Of a DNA stretch of 64,000 nucleotides, positions 52,032 to 60,932 are shown piece by piece. The notes below the pieces were generated by a model that saw nothing but the letters and a program-made list of their open reading frames with translations, was not told the DNA's origin and made no database searches. The stretch comes from Oscillospiraceae bacterium (lineage in GTDB: Bacteria > Bacillota > Clostridia > Oscillospirales > Oscillospiraceae), in contig JAJPYE010000038.1 of the NCBI GenBank assembly GCA_021205095.1, positions 62,001 to 126,000 on the forward strand, in the 5' to 3' direction. Numbering within the stretch: position 1 is the first letter of the stretch; each line of letters opens with the position of its first letter. Made by a program: the position numbers and the translations under genes.

Positions 52032-54637
52032 AAGAGTTACCGAAGCAATACGACCCCAAACAGGTGGAGAGCCGCATCTATCAGATGTGGCTGGACGGGG
52101 GCTATTTCCACGCCAAGCGCGACCCGGAAAAGAAGCCCTTCACCATCGTTATCCCGCCCCCCAACGTCACCGGCCAGCTCCATCTGGGCCACGCCGTGGA
52201 CGAGACTATTCAGGACGTTCTCATCCGCTATAAGCGGATGAAGGGCTATTCCGCCCTGTGGGTGCCGGGCTATGACCACGCGGGCATCGCCACCCAGATC
52301 AAGGTGGAGGAAAGCCTCCGCAAGGAGGAGGGCCTGACCCGCTTCGACCTGGGCCGGGAGAAATTCCTTGACCGGGTGTGGGACTGGAAAAATAAATACG
52401 GCGACCGCATCGTCACCCAGCTCAAGACCCTGGGCTCCTCCTGCGACTGGGAGCGCCAGCGCTTTACCATGGACGAGGGCTGCTCCAAGGCCGTGCGGGA
52501 GGTATTTTGCAGCCTGTACGAAAAGGGCCTTATCTATAAGGGCAAGCGCATCATCAACTGGTGTCCCCACTGCACCACCGCCCTGTCTGACGCGGAGGTG
52601 GAGTATGAGGAAAAGCCCGGCCACCTGTGGCATATCCGCTACCCCCTGACGGACGGCTCCGGCTATGTTATCATCGCCACCACCCGGCCTGAGACCATGC
52701 TGGGCGACTCCGGCGTGGCCGTGAATCCTGCGGATGAGCGGTATACAGATCTGGTGGGGAAGACCTGCACCCTGCCTCTGGTGGGGCGGGAGATCCCCAT
52801 CGTGGCGGACGAGTACGTAGATATGGCCTTCGGCACCGGCTGCGTGAAGATGACCCCCTGCCACGACCCCAACGACTTTGAGGTGGGTCTGCGACATAAT
52901 CTGGAGCAGATCCTCATCCTGGACGGGGACGGCAAAATCATCAACGGCGGCAAATACGACGGCATGGATCGCTATGAGGCCCGGAAGGCCATTGTGGCCG
53001 ACCTGGAGGAGCAGGGCTATCTCGTGAAGGTGGAGGATCACGTCCACAACGTGGGTACCTGCTACCGCTGCCACAGCGACGTGGAACCCCTGGCAAGCGA
53101 CCAGTGGTTTGTGAAGATGGAGCCGCTGGCCAAGGAGGCCATCCGCGTGGTGGAGGACGGCACGATAAAGTTCGTCCCCGAACGCTTTTCCAAAACGTAC
53201 TTAAACTGGATGTACAGCGTAAAGGACTGGTGCATCAGCCGTCAGCTCTGGTGGGGCCATCAGATTCCCGCCTGGTACTGCGACGACTGCGGCCACGTCA
53301 CCGTGTCCCGGACGGACGCCTGCCAGTGCGAGGCCTGCGGGTCGAAGAACATACACCGTGACCCGGACGTGCTAGACACCTGGTTCAGCTCCGCCCTGTG
53401 GCCCTTCTCCACCCTGGGCTGGCCGGACAAGACGGAGGATCTGGAATACTTCTACCCCACGGACGTGCTGGTGACGGGGTACGACATCATCTTCTTCTGG
53501 GTGGCCCGGATGATATTCTCCGGCATGGAGCATATGAAGCAGGAGCCGTTCCACACGGTTCTGATACACGGCCTTGTCCGGGATCCCCAGGGCAAAAAAA
53601 TGTCCAAATCCGCCGGGAACGGCGTTGACCCCATCCAGGTCATCGACCAGTTCGGCGCGGACGCCCTGCGCTTCAACATCATCACCGGCAACTCCCCCGG
53701 CAACGATATGCGCTTCTATGTGGAGCGGTGCGAGGCCATGCGGAATTTTGCCAACAAGCTGTGGAACGCCGCCCGGTACGTCATTATGAACCTGACCGTG
53801 GAGGAAAACCGCCTGCCGGACACCCTGCGGCTGGAGGATAAATGGATCCTCTCCAAGCTCAACGACCTGACGGCCCAGGTCAACGACAACTTTGACAAGT
53901 ACGAGCTGGGCCTGGCCGCCACGAAGATATACGACTTCATCTGGGACAGCTTCTGCGACTGGTTCATCGAAATCACCAAGCCCCGGCTGAAGGAGGGGGA
54001 CGAGGGCGCCCAGCGGGTGCTACTGTATGTGCTGACGGACATTCTCCGTCTGCTCCACCCCTTTATGCCCTTCATCACCGAGGAGCTTTACGGCGCCATC
54101 CCCCACGACGGGGAGGCCCTGATTGTGGATGCCTATCCTGAATATGACCCGGCCCTGGCCTTCCCCCAGGAGGAGGCGGATTTTGAGAGCATTATGACCG
54201 CCGTGAAGGCTGTCCGCAGCCGCCGGGCGGAGATGAACGTCCCGCCCTCCAAGCGGCCCAGCCTGATTTTGGTCACGGAGAAGCCGGAGGTGTTCGAGGC
54301 CGGACGGGTGTATATGGCAAACCTGGCCTATGCCGGACAAATCACCATCACGGACGCGCCCCCGGCGGACATTGCCGGTATGGTGAACGTGGTGACGGAG
54401 GACGCCAAAATCTTCATGCCCCTGGCGGAGCTGGTGGATTTGGACAAGGAGCGGGCCAGAATTGAGAAGGAGCTTGCCAAGGCCCAAAAGGATATTGAAA
54501 GCCAGGAGAAGAAGCTGGCAAACGAGAGCTTCGTCTCCCGCGCCCCGGAGCGGGTGGTGAACGCCGAGCGGGAGAAGCTTGCCAAGGCCCAGGCTTTGGC
54601 GGCCAATCTGGAGGAAAGCCTGAAAAATCTGGGCTGA
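52028..54637 (+). CDS. valS: Valyl-tRNA synthetase
   Basis: 869 residues from ATG 52028, overlapping the trxA stop; GTG 52022 is less likely. HIGH-type motif HLGH at residues 52-55 ([14 protein letters not shown]), the KMSKS motif in [14 protein letters not shown], zinc-like cysteines WCPHC and CDDC/CEAC, and the C-terminal coiled-coil rich in Lys, Glu and Ala. No T-box leader precedes it: translation is coupled to trxA. Confidence 0.97.
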   Translation: MKELPKQYDPKQVESRIYQMWLDGGYFHAKRDPEKKPFTIVIPPPNVTGQLHLGHAVDETIQDVLIRYKRMKGYSALWVPGYDHAGIATQIKVEESLRKEEGLTRFDLGREKFLDRVWDWKNKYGDRIVTQLKTLGSSCDWERQRFTMDEGCSKAVREVFCSLYEKGLIYKGKRIINWCPHCTTALSDAEVEYEEKPGHLWHIRYPLTDGSGYVIIATTRPETMLGDSGVAVNPADERYTDLVGKTCTLPLVGREIPIVADEYVDMAFGTGCVKMTPCHDPNDFEVGLRHNLEQILILDGDGKIINGGKYDGMDRYEARKAIVADLEEQGYLVKVEDHVHNVGTCYRCHSDVEPLASDQWFVKMEPLAKEAIRVVEDGTIKFVPERFSKTYLNWMYSVKDWCISRQLWWGHQIPAWYCDDCGHVTVSRTDACQCEACGSKNIHRDPDVLDTWFSSALWPFSTLGWPDKTEDLEYFYPTDVLVTGYDIIFFWVARMIFSGMEHMKQEPFHTVLIHGLVRDPQGKKMSKSAGNGVDPIQVIDQFGADALRFNIITGNSPGNDMRFYVERCEAMRNFANKLWNAARYVIMNLTVEENRLPDTLRLEDKWILSKLNDLTAQVNDNFDKYELGLAATKIYDFIWDSFCDWFIEITKPRLKEGDEGAQRVLLYVLTDILRLLHPFMPFITEELYGAIPHDGEALIVDAYPEYDPALAFPQEEADFESIMTAVKAVRSRRAEMNVPPSKRPSLILVTEKPEVFEAGRVYMANLAYAGQITITDAPPADIAGMVNVVTEDAKIFMPLAELVDLDKERARIEKELAKAQKDIESQEKKLANESFVSRAPERVVNAEREKLAKAQALAANLEESLKNLG

Positions 54638-54651
54638 AACTTGAGATAACA

Positions 54652-54694
54652 ATACGCCCCTATGCGAATGTGAAGCGCATGGGGGCGTATTTTA
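54652..54694. terminator. Terminator after valS
   Basis: Arms 54652-54666 and 54676-54690 pair over 15 bases with one mismatch (ATACGCCCCTATGCG with its near complement), then TTTTATG. AT-rich flanks on both sides mean it may also serve the leftward gene at 54703. Confidence 0.85.
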
Positions 54695-54702
54695 TGTTTA
54701 GG

Positions 54703-55116
54703 TTAAGCGGTGACGGTTCCAGTGGTATAGGTGGCTGTGCCGCTGCCGGAGGAATTGGCGGCATAGAATTTTACCACGGCATAGTATTTTGTGCCGCTGG
54801 TGCCGCTGTAAGTGACGGAACCGGAGTATTTCATGAGATTATAACCATACTGCGAATAATAGGTTTTTACCAGCGTCCCACTGGCGGTATATATTTTAAT
54901 GGTGGACGCGCCGATGGTGGTCATAGTGCCGGTGCCTGTAATTGAAAAAGTGACTGTCACCTTTCCACTTTCGGCAGAAATGGAAGCGCTATTCAAAATA
55001 ATATAATTATTGGTCAACGGTTCCGCTGCTTCTATGGTAGCGGCACTTGCACCAACGGATAAAATCATGATAAATAACAAGGTAAATGCTGTTATATGTA
55101 AGACTTGTTTTCTCAT
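54703..55116 (-). CDS. Small secreted protein, unknown function
   Basis: 137 residues. Signal peptide at residues 1-26 ending ASA. The mature part is rich in Thr, Ser, Tyr and Gly with beta-strand patterns (GKVTVTFSITGTGTMTTIGA, YSGSVTYSGTSGTKYYAVV, TATYTTGTVTA). It overlaps the DUF4367 gene by four bases, so it belongs to the ECF-sigma operon and could be what the operon exports. I do not recognise a firm family. Confidence 0.72.
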   Translation of the reverse strand: MRKQVLHITAFTLLFIMILSVGASAATIEAAEPLTNNYIILNSASISAESGKVTVTFSITGTGTMTTIGASTIKIYTASGTLVKTYYSQYGYNLMKYSGSVTYSGTSGTKYYAVVKFYAANSSGSGTATYTTGTVTA

Positions 55117-55916
55117 TTTTCTGTTTCCTCCTCATAAATAGAAGTTATAGTTTTTACAAGCTCCTCATGACTGTCATAACCGTACGCAAAACATTCAAAC
55201 CGCCCGCGCTGCCAGACCGCATAATATCTCCCTGCATTCGTTAAAATGTAATGGTCTATGCCATTTATAGTATAGATTTCCGGGGCGCCCTCGTCCTTGG
55301 AATATTGTCTGCTTGGCTCTGTTCCGTATAGTGTATATGAAAACAAAATTGTGTTCGTTCCGTTTGTATAGTGCAAATCAAAACTTGCAAAGGACTCTAA
55401 AACATAATATTCAAATCCTTCAAATTCGTATCCCTCCGGGACATAAGTAGGCACAATATTTTCCGGCGCATCGTAAAAGGCCAGGGCATCCTCCAGTGTT
55501 TCAAACGGCTCCTCAGGCTGCTCGATAACAGTCTCTGTTTCGTCAGTTTCCGCGTCCTGGGCGAAGTAAAAATAATCCTCATTCCACTGGCCGATCCAGC
55601 CCAGAAGCCCGGAGGCGTAGGCCGCTGTGGTCAGGGCGACAAGGAGGGCGACGACTGCCGCTGCCAGACCCCAGCGGAAGTGCTTTGGTCGGACGACCTG
55701 TGACCGGGCCTGCTTTTCCGTCTGATTGCTCTTCGTCTGCTCCGTCCGCAGAGCGGCCATGCAGCGGCGATCCGCCTCCTCCGGCACCGCCGAGGCCGGG
55801 TCTGATTGCAGGGTCTGATTTTCCCGCAGCAAATGCTGACCCTCCATTTGGGCGTATGCGTTCATGAATCGGGCAAAGCGCGCCCTCTGGCCTTGCTCCT
55901 TGTGCTTATTGTGCAT
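55113..55916 (-). CDS. DUF4367-like membrane protein, putative anti-sigma factor
   Basis: 267 residues from ATG 55916, chosen because GAGG lies nine bases before it; GTG 55925 and ATG 55922 are alternatives. Residues 1-85 are a hydrophilic cytoplasmic region, one membrane segment follows near 83-105, and the outer part (AFYDAPENIVPTYVPEGYEF, then YYVLE) is the DUF4367 type seen in Clostridial anti-sigma-like proteins. Overlap of 11 bases with the sigma gene supports a sigma/anti-sigma pair. Confidence 0.8.
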   Translation of the reverse strand: MHNKHKEQGQRARFARFMNAYAQMEGQHLLRENQTLQSDPASAVPEEADRRCMAALRTEQTKSNQTEKQARSQVVRPKHFRWGLAAAVVALLVALTTAAYASGLLGWIGQWNEDYFYFAQDAETDETETVIEQPEEPFETLEDALAFYDAPENIVPTYVPEGYEFEGFEYYVLESFASFDLHYTNGTNTILFSYTLYGTEPSRQYSKDEGAPEIYTINGIDHYILTNAGRYYAVWQRGRFECFAYGYDSHEELVKTITSIYEEETEK

Positions 55917-56475
55917 AATCATCACCCTCTTTCTCCATTTCCCTCAAGGCCCTTCGTCGCGCACGGGTCAGCTTCATCCGTATGCTGGCCGCTCCGCAGC
56001 CCAGGGTGGCCGCCAGCTCCCGGTCGGTCAGCTCCAATATGTATTTCCCCTCCAACAGCAGCCGGTCGCCGGGGGACAGTCGCCTCCATATCTGCCGCAC
56101 CCAGTCCCGCCGCTCCGCCTGGAGAACCGTCTCCTCCGGGGAGAGGGCGGGGGACGGCTCCGTGTCCTGCATCTCCTCCCAGGATACCTGCTCATGCTGC
56201 CTGATCACGCCTCGGTGCCGGAGGTAATTGATGGCCGTGTTCCGCACCATGGCGGCGATATACGCCGTCAGCGCCCGCTCATCCACCGCTCGGAGCCGCT
56301 CCTCCTGCTCCGCCATCCTCACCAGCGCCTCCCCCACGATGTCCGCCTGGTCGTCCACACTGCCGGTGTATCTGCCCGCAATGGAGAACATCAGCCGCTT
56401 GTATTGGAGATAGACCAGCTCCAGAAATGCCGGTTCCCGTGCCCGATCGGTTTGTGCAACATTCCTGGACACCAT
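55906..56475 (-). CDS. ECF-type RNA polymerase sigma factor
   Basis: 189 residues. Region 2: FLELVYLQYKRLMFSIAGRY, then DIVGEALVRMAEQ. Region 4: LSPGDRLLLEGKYILELTDRELAATLGCGAASIRMKLTRARRRA. GAAAGGAGAG precedes ATG 56475. First gene of a three-gene leftward operon with a membrane protein and a secreted protein. The usual autoregulated ECF promoter is not obvious upstream; a TAATATAAT stretch near 56506-56514 might be a -10. Confidence 0.9.
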   Translation of the reverse strand: MVSRNVAQTDRAREPAFLELVYLQYKRLMFSIAGRYTGSVDDQADIVGEALVRMAEQEERLRAVDERALTAYIAAMVRNTAINYLRHRGVIRQHEQVSWEEMQDTEPSPALSPEETVLQAERRDWVRQIWRRLSPGDRLLLEGKYILELTDRELAATLGCGAASIRMKLTRARRRALREMEKEGDDYAQ

Positions 56476-56733
56476 GTCTCTCTCCTTTCACCTCTGTCTG
56501 CCTTCCATTATATTAGACAGCGCAGCGCACAAAAGTGCAACACTTTTTTCGAAAAAATTTTTTAGGGGAAAGGTGTTGCGTTTTTGCGCGGAGGGTTGTC
56601 TTTATGAGTGACAGGAAAATATGGGAGGTGATTCCGATGGGCTGAATGTCTCACTGTGGATGTCGTTATGCTCACTGGATACAACAAAGGATATGATAAT
56701 ATTAGACAGTAGACAGATACGAAAGGAATAACA

Positions 56734-57141
56734 ATGAAAAAGTTTATAAAATTTTTTGCTATTGTAATAGTACTAACACAAAGTTTTCTTTTGATAGGCA
56801 CATTGGGTGCTTTTGCTGCATCAGACACAGAAGAGACAGTTGAGATTCGAGAGGTGGTATCTGATTCGGACGATACGATTCAACGATATAAAGAATACTT
56901 TGAAGTAACTCAATCTACAACCTTTTGGAAGTATCTTCCATATTCTACTATTACTAATTCGGTTATTTGCACTTTGAGTAAGGGAGATTCCTTGGATTTC
57001 TACAGTTATTATACCGATGTATATGGGAATCATTGGTGGTATTGTAAAATCATTAATTGCGCTGCGGCTACAAATCTCAATGGTTCTTATGGGTATGTGA
57101 GTTCCTCTGCAGTCAAGAGCATCATTGACTATAATAGTTAA
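56734..57141 (+). CDS. Secreted SH3-like protein from an AT-rich island
   Basis: 135 residues. Signal peptide at 1-27 ending AFA. The mature part (FEVTQSTTFWKYLPYSTITN, VICTLSKGDSLDFYSYYTDV, YGNHWWYCKI, GSYGYVSSSAVK) reads like one bacterial SH3 domain, the sort that binds cell wall. Codon use is far more AT-rich than the housekeeping genes, suggesting acquisition. AAAGGA lies seven bases upstream. The next gene starts four bases after its stop. Confidence 0.72.
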   Translation: MKKFIKFFAIVIVLTQSFLLIGTLGAFAASDTEETVEIREVVSDSDDTIQRYKEYFEVTQSTTFWKYLPYSTITNSVICTLSKGDSLDFYSYYTDVYGNHWWYCKIINCAAATNLNGSYGYVSSSAVKSIIDYNS

Positions 57142-57144
57142 CAA

Positions 57145-58248
57145 ATGAAAAGAAGATTTTTTCAGAGAGTTTTATGGGAGACAATAGTTGTTGTGTTATG
57201 TGTTTGCTGTAGCTCAGTTTATGCACTGGCAACACCAGCAGAAAAAACCGTACTAACTTTGGCTGTTTGCACCTCGTCCAGTCAAGTTGATGAAATAGTG
57301 AAAGAGTTTAACAATACTAGCGAATCTTATACGATTGAGATAATTAAGTTTGATAACGCTACTGATATAAATGAACTTTTGGCATCGGTCATCGATGGAA
57401 GTGGTTTAGATATGTTCTGGATAGAAGAAGGTAAACTTGATCAGAATGAATTGTCTGACTATTGCGTGGAACTTCTGCAATATTTAGACCTAGACGATGA
57501 TTACAGCAGAGAAACGCTGATTCCATCACTATTATCTGCTATCAGTGATCAAGGACTGTATTTCCTGCCTGTCGATTTTCAGATATACACTTGGTATGTT
57601 GAGGGAAGTACTCCTTATATCAACGGTGAATTCACGGTTGAGAGGGCAAAAGCTATGATCCAAGAACAAGGAATTGAGATGTTTTCTTATGGAGCTATGA
57701 GCAGAGAGGCTGTTGCGGAAAAGATAGCATTGACGCTATCTAGCATATATACCAGTGGGGTTGATGTTGATTCCTATGAGCTTTTGCAGGAGCTGAAAAA
57801 AATCCCTATAACATATGATGAAAGCGCAGAGAAGAATGGCCTGTTACATTTTATTTCAGTTGGCGGCAATCTGGAAAATATAGGTGCCGTATCGAGAAAG
57901 ACGGAAGGCGATTATTGTTTTACAGGCTTGCCAGGTATAGCAGGAAGCGGTAGTGCATTTATCATTGAAAATCAGGTCGGTATTTTTACTAGTTGTTCTG
58001 ATGTTGATGGGGCTTGGGCATTTGTTAGAACGGTACTGTCTGAAAATGTACAGGAGACAACTACATATTTGCCCTCAACTTCTGTGTGGTTGCAGGCACG
58101 GTTAGAGGAATCAATAAGGTACGACATTGTAACCCAAGAAGATGTGACAAAAGTGTCTGAGCTTATTGACAGCGTCAGTGCTGCCGCGGCCTTTGGAACG
58201 GAAAGCTATAATACAACGCTTTCTGCTATAAACCAGATAATTGCATAG
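57145..58248 (+). CDS. Extracellular solute-binding protein, orphan
   Basis: 367 residues. Signal peptide at 1-28 with a Cys-rich core (VVVLCVCCSSVYALA); no clear lipobox. The rest resembles family-1 ABC-type binding proteins: LTLAVCTSSSQVDEIVKEFN at the start, LDMFWIEEG, GLYFLPVDFQIYTWYV, GLPGIAGSGSAFIIENQVGI and DGAWAFVRTVL. No permease or ATPase gene adjoins, so it may be an orphan or a sensor component. No ribosome-binding site is visible, suggesting coupling to the previous gene. AT-rich like that gene. Confidence 0.75.
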   Translation: MKRRFFQRVLWETIVVVLCVCCSSVYALATPAEKTVLTLAVCTSSSQVDEIVKEFNNTSESYTIEIIKFDNATDINELLASVIDGSGLDMFWIEEGKLDQNELSDYCVELLQYLDLDDDYSRETLIPSLLSAISDQGLYFLPVDFQIYTWYVEGSTPYINGEFTVERAKAMIQEQGIEMFSYGAMSREAVAEKIALTLSSIYTSGVDVDSYELLQELKKIPITYDESAEKNGLLHFISVGGNLENIGAVSRKTEGDYCFTGLPGIAGSGSAFIIENQVGIFTSCSDVDGAWAFVRTVLSENVQETTTYLPSTSVWLQARLEESIRYDIVTQEDVTKVSELIDSVSAAAAFGTESYNTTLSAINQIIA

Positions 58249-58308
58249 TCGGCTTTATAAGTTTAATAAGTGTAGCATTGACCATAAATACGGATCCGAC
58301 ATGACAGC

Positions 58309-58342
58309 CAGAGGGAACGTTGGTTTACCGGCGTTCCCTCTG
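58309..58342. terminator. Hairpin after the orphan binding protein gene
   Basis: Perfect 11-bp arms CAGAGGGAACG (58309-58319) and CGTTCCCTCTG (58332-58342). No T run follows on the + strand (an A run does), so termination is less sure; on the minus strand the T run comes before the stem. Confidence 0.5.
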
Positions 58343-58378
58343 AAAAACCTATATAGTCTGGCTTGAAATGTTAAGTTG

Positions 58379-58407
58379 TTGACAATATAAGAGAGGTACT
58401 ATATAAT
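58379..58407 (+). promoter_or_regulatory. Perfect consensus sigma-A promoter
   Basis: TTGACA (58379-58384), 17-base spacer, TATAAT (58402-58407): both hexamers match exactly. It faces the membrane protein frames at 58451. Confidence 0.8.
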
Positions 58408-58450
58408 TTCATTAAGAACGTATCACGCAAGCAGGAAGGGAGCGTATGGT

Positions 58451-58774
58451 ATGAGCGTATTCGTCAATATCAGTGCTGTGATCATTTCAGCGTTGTATAC
58501 AGCGGCGGTGATATGCTTTGTTTTGTTTGTTGTCAGCTTCTTTGTCAGAAGGCGGCGCCGGGCCGGGGCGCTGGGCGAACGCGCGGAGGTCGGAGATGCG
58601 CCGCGGGGGAGGTTTGCCAAGTGGAGCAGTAAGTCCTGGGGAAGCTATGCTGTCGGCTTTACCTGGTGGTATTTTTTTGGCTGCGTTTATTTTTGTCTTT
58701 GCCGCCGGGGCTTATGCGGGTATCACGAGCAGCCGGGAGAGCGAGACGCTGCATCCCCCTGTGACGGAGGATAA
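58451..58774 (+). CDS. Membrane protein, N-terminal frame of an overlapping pair
   Basis: 107 codons; AAGGGAG lies shortly upstream of ATG 58451. The first 33 residues are a membrane segment (NISAVIISALYTAAVICFVL, then FVVSFFV) and a run of Arg. After about residue 60 the frame reads like non-coding DNA (many Cys, Trp, Gly), while the other frame carries a believable membrane segment there. So the real product may leave this frame near 58600-58650. Function unknown. Confidence 0.45.
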   Translation: MSVFVNISAVIISALYTAAVICFVLFVVSFFVRRRRRAGALGERAEVGDAPRGRFAKWSSKSWGSYAVGFTWWYFFGCVYFCLCRRGLCGYHEQPGERDAASPCDGG

Positions 58775-59258
58775 CTCCCCGGTCAATATGTTTTTGCAGT
58801 TGGATGAGAATATCACCCTGGAACAGGTGATGGCGCAGGAGGATGAGCGGGACTGGTATTTCAGCACAACATCGGAAAGCAATGAATTTCAAAAGCGCGT
58901 AGGAACGACGGTAAAGGGGATTGATATACGACCCGCCTGGAGCGAGGAATCCGGCCAGCAGAACGACCGCAGCTATTTGTATTACGAGCAGTCGGATGGA
59001 GAGCTATTAGAGCTGTATTTTGCGGTGGAGGAAGATAACAGTTCCTGGCTGGTGTATGCCCGTCTGGTGATAAAGACGGACGATGGCGTTGCGAGCTGCT
59101 ACTATTATCCAACGGATATTACTAAATGGGGCGGAGAGACAGGCTTCAACCTGTCTGTAAAAGGTGCAGGACAGCTTTTTCAGCGCAAATATCTTCTGGA
59201 AACAGCCCAGGAGGTCATGGACATCGTCTATCCTCTGGTCTATCCGAACGGATATTGA
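58596..59258 (+). CDS. Membrane-anchored extracellular protein, second frame of the overlapping pair
   Basis: 220 residues from ATG 58596, with GGAGG eight bases upstream; ATG 58647 is another choice. Membrane segment near residues 18-40 (MLSALPGGIFLAAFIFVFAA), then an outer domain of about 180 residues with no family I recognise (ITLEQVMAQEDERDWYFSTT, YLYYEQSDGELLELYFAVEE). It overlaps the previous frame by 179 bases. One frameshift would join the two into a protein with two membrane segments. A real frameshift, a sequencing error and two overlapping genes are all possible. Confidence 0.6.
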   Translation: MRRGGGLPSGAVSPGEAMLSALPGGIFLAAFIFVFAAGAYAGITSSRESETLHPPVTEDNSPVNMFLQLDENITLEQVMAQEDERDWYFSTTSESNEFQKRVGTTVKGIDIRPAWSEESGQQNDRSYLYYEQSDGELLELYFAVEEDNSSWLVYARLVIKTDDGVASCYYYPTDITKWGGETGFNLSVKGAGQLFQRKYLLETAQEVMDIVYPLVYPNGY

Positions 59259-59325
59259 AAAACAAGTAGATTGATATATGACAAAATAGTTATGCAAACT
59301 ATATTAAACAAGGAGAGTTGTGAGT

Positions 59326-59985
59326 ATGCAACGAAAAAGATTTTCAGTGCTGGCGTTGACCTTTGCCCTGCTCCTCTGCCTGACCTCCTGTGGAACGGTC
59401 AGGTCGGCGGCGGAGGAAGGGAATGATAAGACGGTGAACATCACCTCGCTGGCCGAGATGTCGGGGGTGACAAGCAACGGCTGGCTGGTAGTTATGGGAG
59501 GTATTCTCTCCGAAGCGGAGGAGATTCCCTTTGATTCCTACTACGGCGTGCTGCTTCCGGCGGCGGAAACGGTGGAGGCCGGGGAGACCTGGGAGGTGCA
59601 AAATGTGCAGAGGATGCTGAGCGAGACGCCGGTGCGTGTGTCCCAGTTCTATATGGGCGGCGGCACGCTGGGGGCCGATTCCACGCCCGTGAGCGCGGAG
59701 GTAGTGTCTCCGGCAGACATGGACGAGAAGACGGCAGAGAAACTGCTGAGCGCGGTGGCTGACGCCTTCGGGCTTTCCCTGACAGGGTACAGCGCCGAAC
59801 TGAACGGGATATACTTTGTGCGGACGATGGATGTAAACGCCACGGCCTTTTATCCCGCGTATTACCAGATAGACCTGTATTCCGCGGAAAGCGACACAGA
59901 GGCAAGCCTGCTGTTTCCCGTGGTGAATGTGAGCGGGTATCTGGACGGCGTTTACACGATGGAATGGTTCAGCACGGAGGATTAG
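59326..59985 (+). CDS. Lipoprotein, unknown function
   Basis: 219 residues from ATG 59326 (AAGGAG nine bases upstream). Lipobox LTSC at about residues 20-23 after a short hydrophobic signal. The mature part has no motif I recognise; it alternates strands and acidic loops (ITSLAEMSGVTSNGWLVVMG, MDVNATAFYPAYYQIDLYSA). Lies 67 bases after the membrane protein on the same strand and may share its transcript. Confidence 0.72.
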   Translation: MQRKRFSVLALTFALLLCLTSCGTVRSAAEEGNDKTVNITSLAEMSGVTSNGWLVVMGGILSEAEEIPFDSYYGVLLPAAETVEAGETWEVQNVQRMLSETPVRVSQFYMGGGTLGADSTPVSAEVVSPADMDEKTAEKLLSAVADAFGLSLTGYSAELNGIYFVRTMDVNATAFYPAYYQIDLYSAESDTEASLLFPVVNVSGYLDGVYTMEWFSTED

Positions 59986-60054
59986 TATTCCATGCCGAAA
60001 AAATTGGGCCGTCCCCCGGCGTTCGACAGAATCTGCGGGGGAACGGTTGTAGAA

Positions 60055-60090
60055 TTGCACCATACGAAACGGTATGGTGCAATTTTTTCG
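60055..60090 (+). terminator. Terminator before the spoIIA operon
   Basis: Perfect 11-bp arms TTGCACCATAC (60055-60065) and GTATGGTGCAA (60072-60082), then TTTTTT. It probably ends the lipoprotein transcript. A possible sigma-H -10 (GTAGAAT, 60049-60055) just precedes it, too weak to call. Confidence 0.8.
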
Positions 60091-60114
60091 CGCCTGTTGG
60101 GGGAGGATATGGAA

Positions 60115-60432
60115 ATGAAGGTCTTATCCAGCTATCGGGAGGGGCGGCTGACGCTGTTTTTCAAGGGGGAGCTCGACCACCATGAGGCGGCGGCAGCTCT
60201 GCGGAGGATCACCCAGACCATGGACGATTACCTGCCCAGGGACTGCGTGGTGGACATGAGCGGGCTGACGTTCATGGATTCCTCCGGCATTGCGCTGATT
60301 TTGAAAATCTGCCGCCTGATGGCGGAGACCGGGGGCCGGGCCTGGGTGGAAAACGCCCGGAATCAGCCGCTGAAGGTCATAGACGCCTCCGGCATAGAAC
60401 GCATGGTGAAAATAACCACCGGCGTGGAATGA
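60115..60432 (+). CDS. spoIIAA: Anti-sigma-F factor antagonist
   Basis: 105 residues from ATG 60115, with GGGGGAGG eight bases upstream. STAS domain: GRLTLFFKGELDHHEAAAAL, then VVDMSGLTFMDSSGIALIL with the phosphorylated serine in DSSG (residues 55-58). It binds SpoIIAB and frees sigma-F in the forespore. First gene of spoIIAA-spoIIAB-sigF. Confidence 0.95.
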   Translation: MKVLSSYREGRLTLFFKGELDHHEAAAALRRITQTMDDYLPRDCVVDMSGLTFMDSSGIALILKICRLMAETGGRAWVENARNQPLKVIDASGIERMVKITTGVE

Positions 60433-60453
60433 ACGCGCCGGACACATATATAC

Positions 60454-60480
60454 GGCCCCCGGCGGGACAGGCCGGGGGCC
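60454..60480. repeat. GC-rich hairpin between spoIIAA and spoIIAB
   Basis: Perfect 10-bp arms GGCCCCCGGC (60454-60463) and GCCGGGGGCC (60471-60480), loop of seven. No T run follows. It begins 21 bases after spoIIAA and could affect relative expression or stability of the two messages. Confidence 0.5.
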
Positions 60481-60493
60481 ATGGGAGGACAGC

Positions 60494-60931
60494 ATGAAGC
60501 AGCTTAACTACATAAAATTAGAATTTCCCGCCCGGAGCGTGAACGAGGGCTTCGCCCGCGCCGCCGCCGCGGCCTTCGCCGCCCAGATGGATCCCACCCT
60601 GGAGGAGCTGGGGGACATCAAAACCGCTGTGTCCGAGGCGGTGACGAACGCCATTGTCCACGCCTACCCGGACGCCATCGGCACGGTAGCCCTGCGGCTG
60701 CGTATTTTGGAGGGGAACGTGCTGGAGATCACCGTCCGGGACAAGGGTCGGGGCATCCCGGATGTGAAGCAGGCCATGGAGCCGCTTTTTTCCACCGGGG
60801 GCGAGGAGCGCAGCGGCATGGGCTTTACCATTATGGACAGCTTCATGGACGGCCTGCGGGTGCGCTCCGCCGTGGGCAAGGGAACCACCGTCACTATGTC
60901 CAAACGCATTTCCGTGAAGGCGAGAATATAG
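60494..60931 (+). CDS. spoIIAB: Anti-sigma-F factor, serine kinase
   Basis: 145 residues. Histidine-kinase-like ATP site: N box SEAVTNAIVHAY near residue 50, G1 DKGRGIPD near 83, G2 RSGMGFTIM near 108. It holds sigma-F inactive and phosphorylates SpoIIAA. The sigF start follows one base after its stop. Confidence 0.96.
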   Translation: MKQLNYIKLEFPARSVNEGFARAAAAAFAAQMDPTLEELGDIKTAVSEAVTNAIVHAYPDAIGTVALRLRILEGNVLEITVRDKGRGIPDVKQAMEPLFSTGGEERSGMGFTIMDSFMDGLRVRSAVGKGTTVTMSKRISVKARI

Positions 60932-60932
60932 C

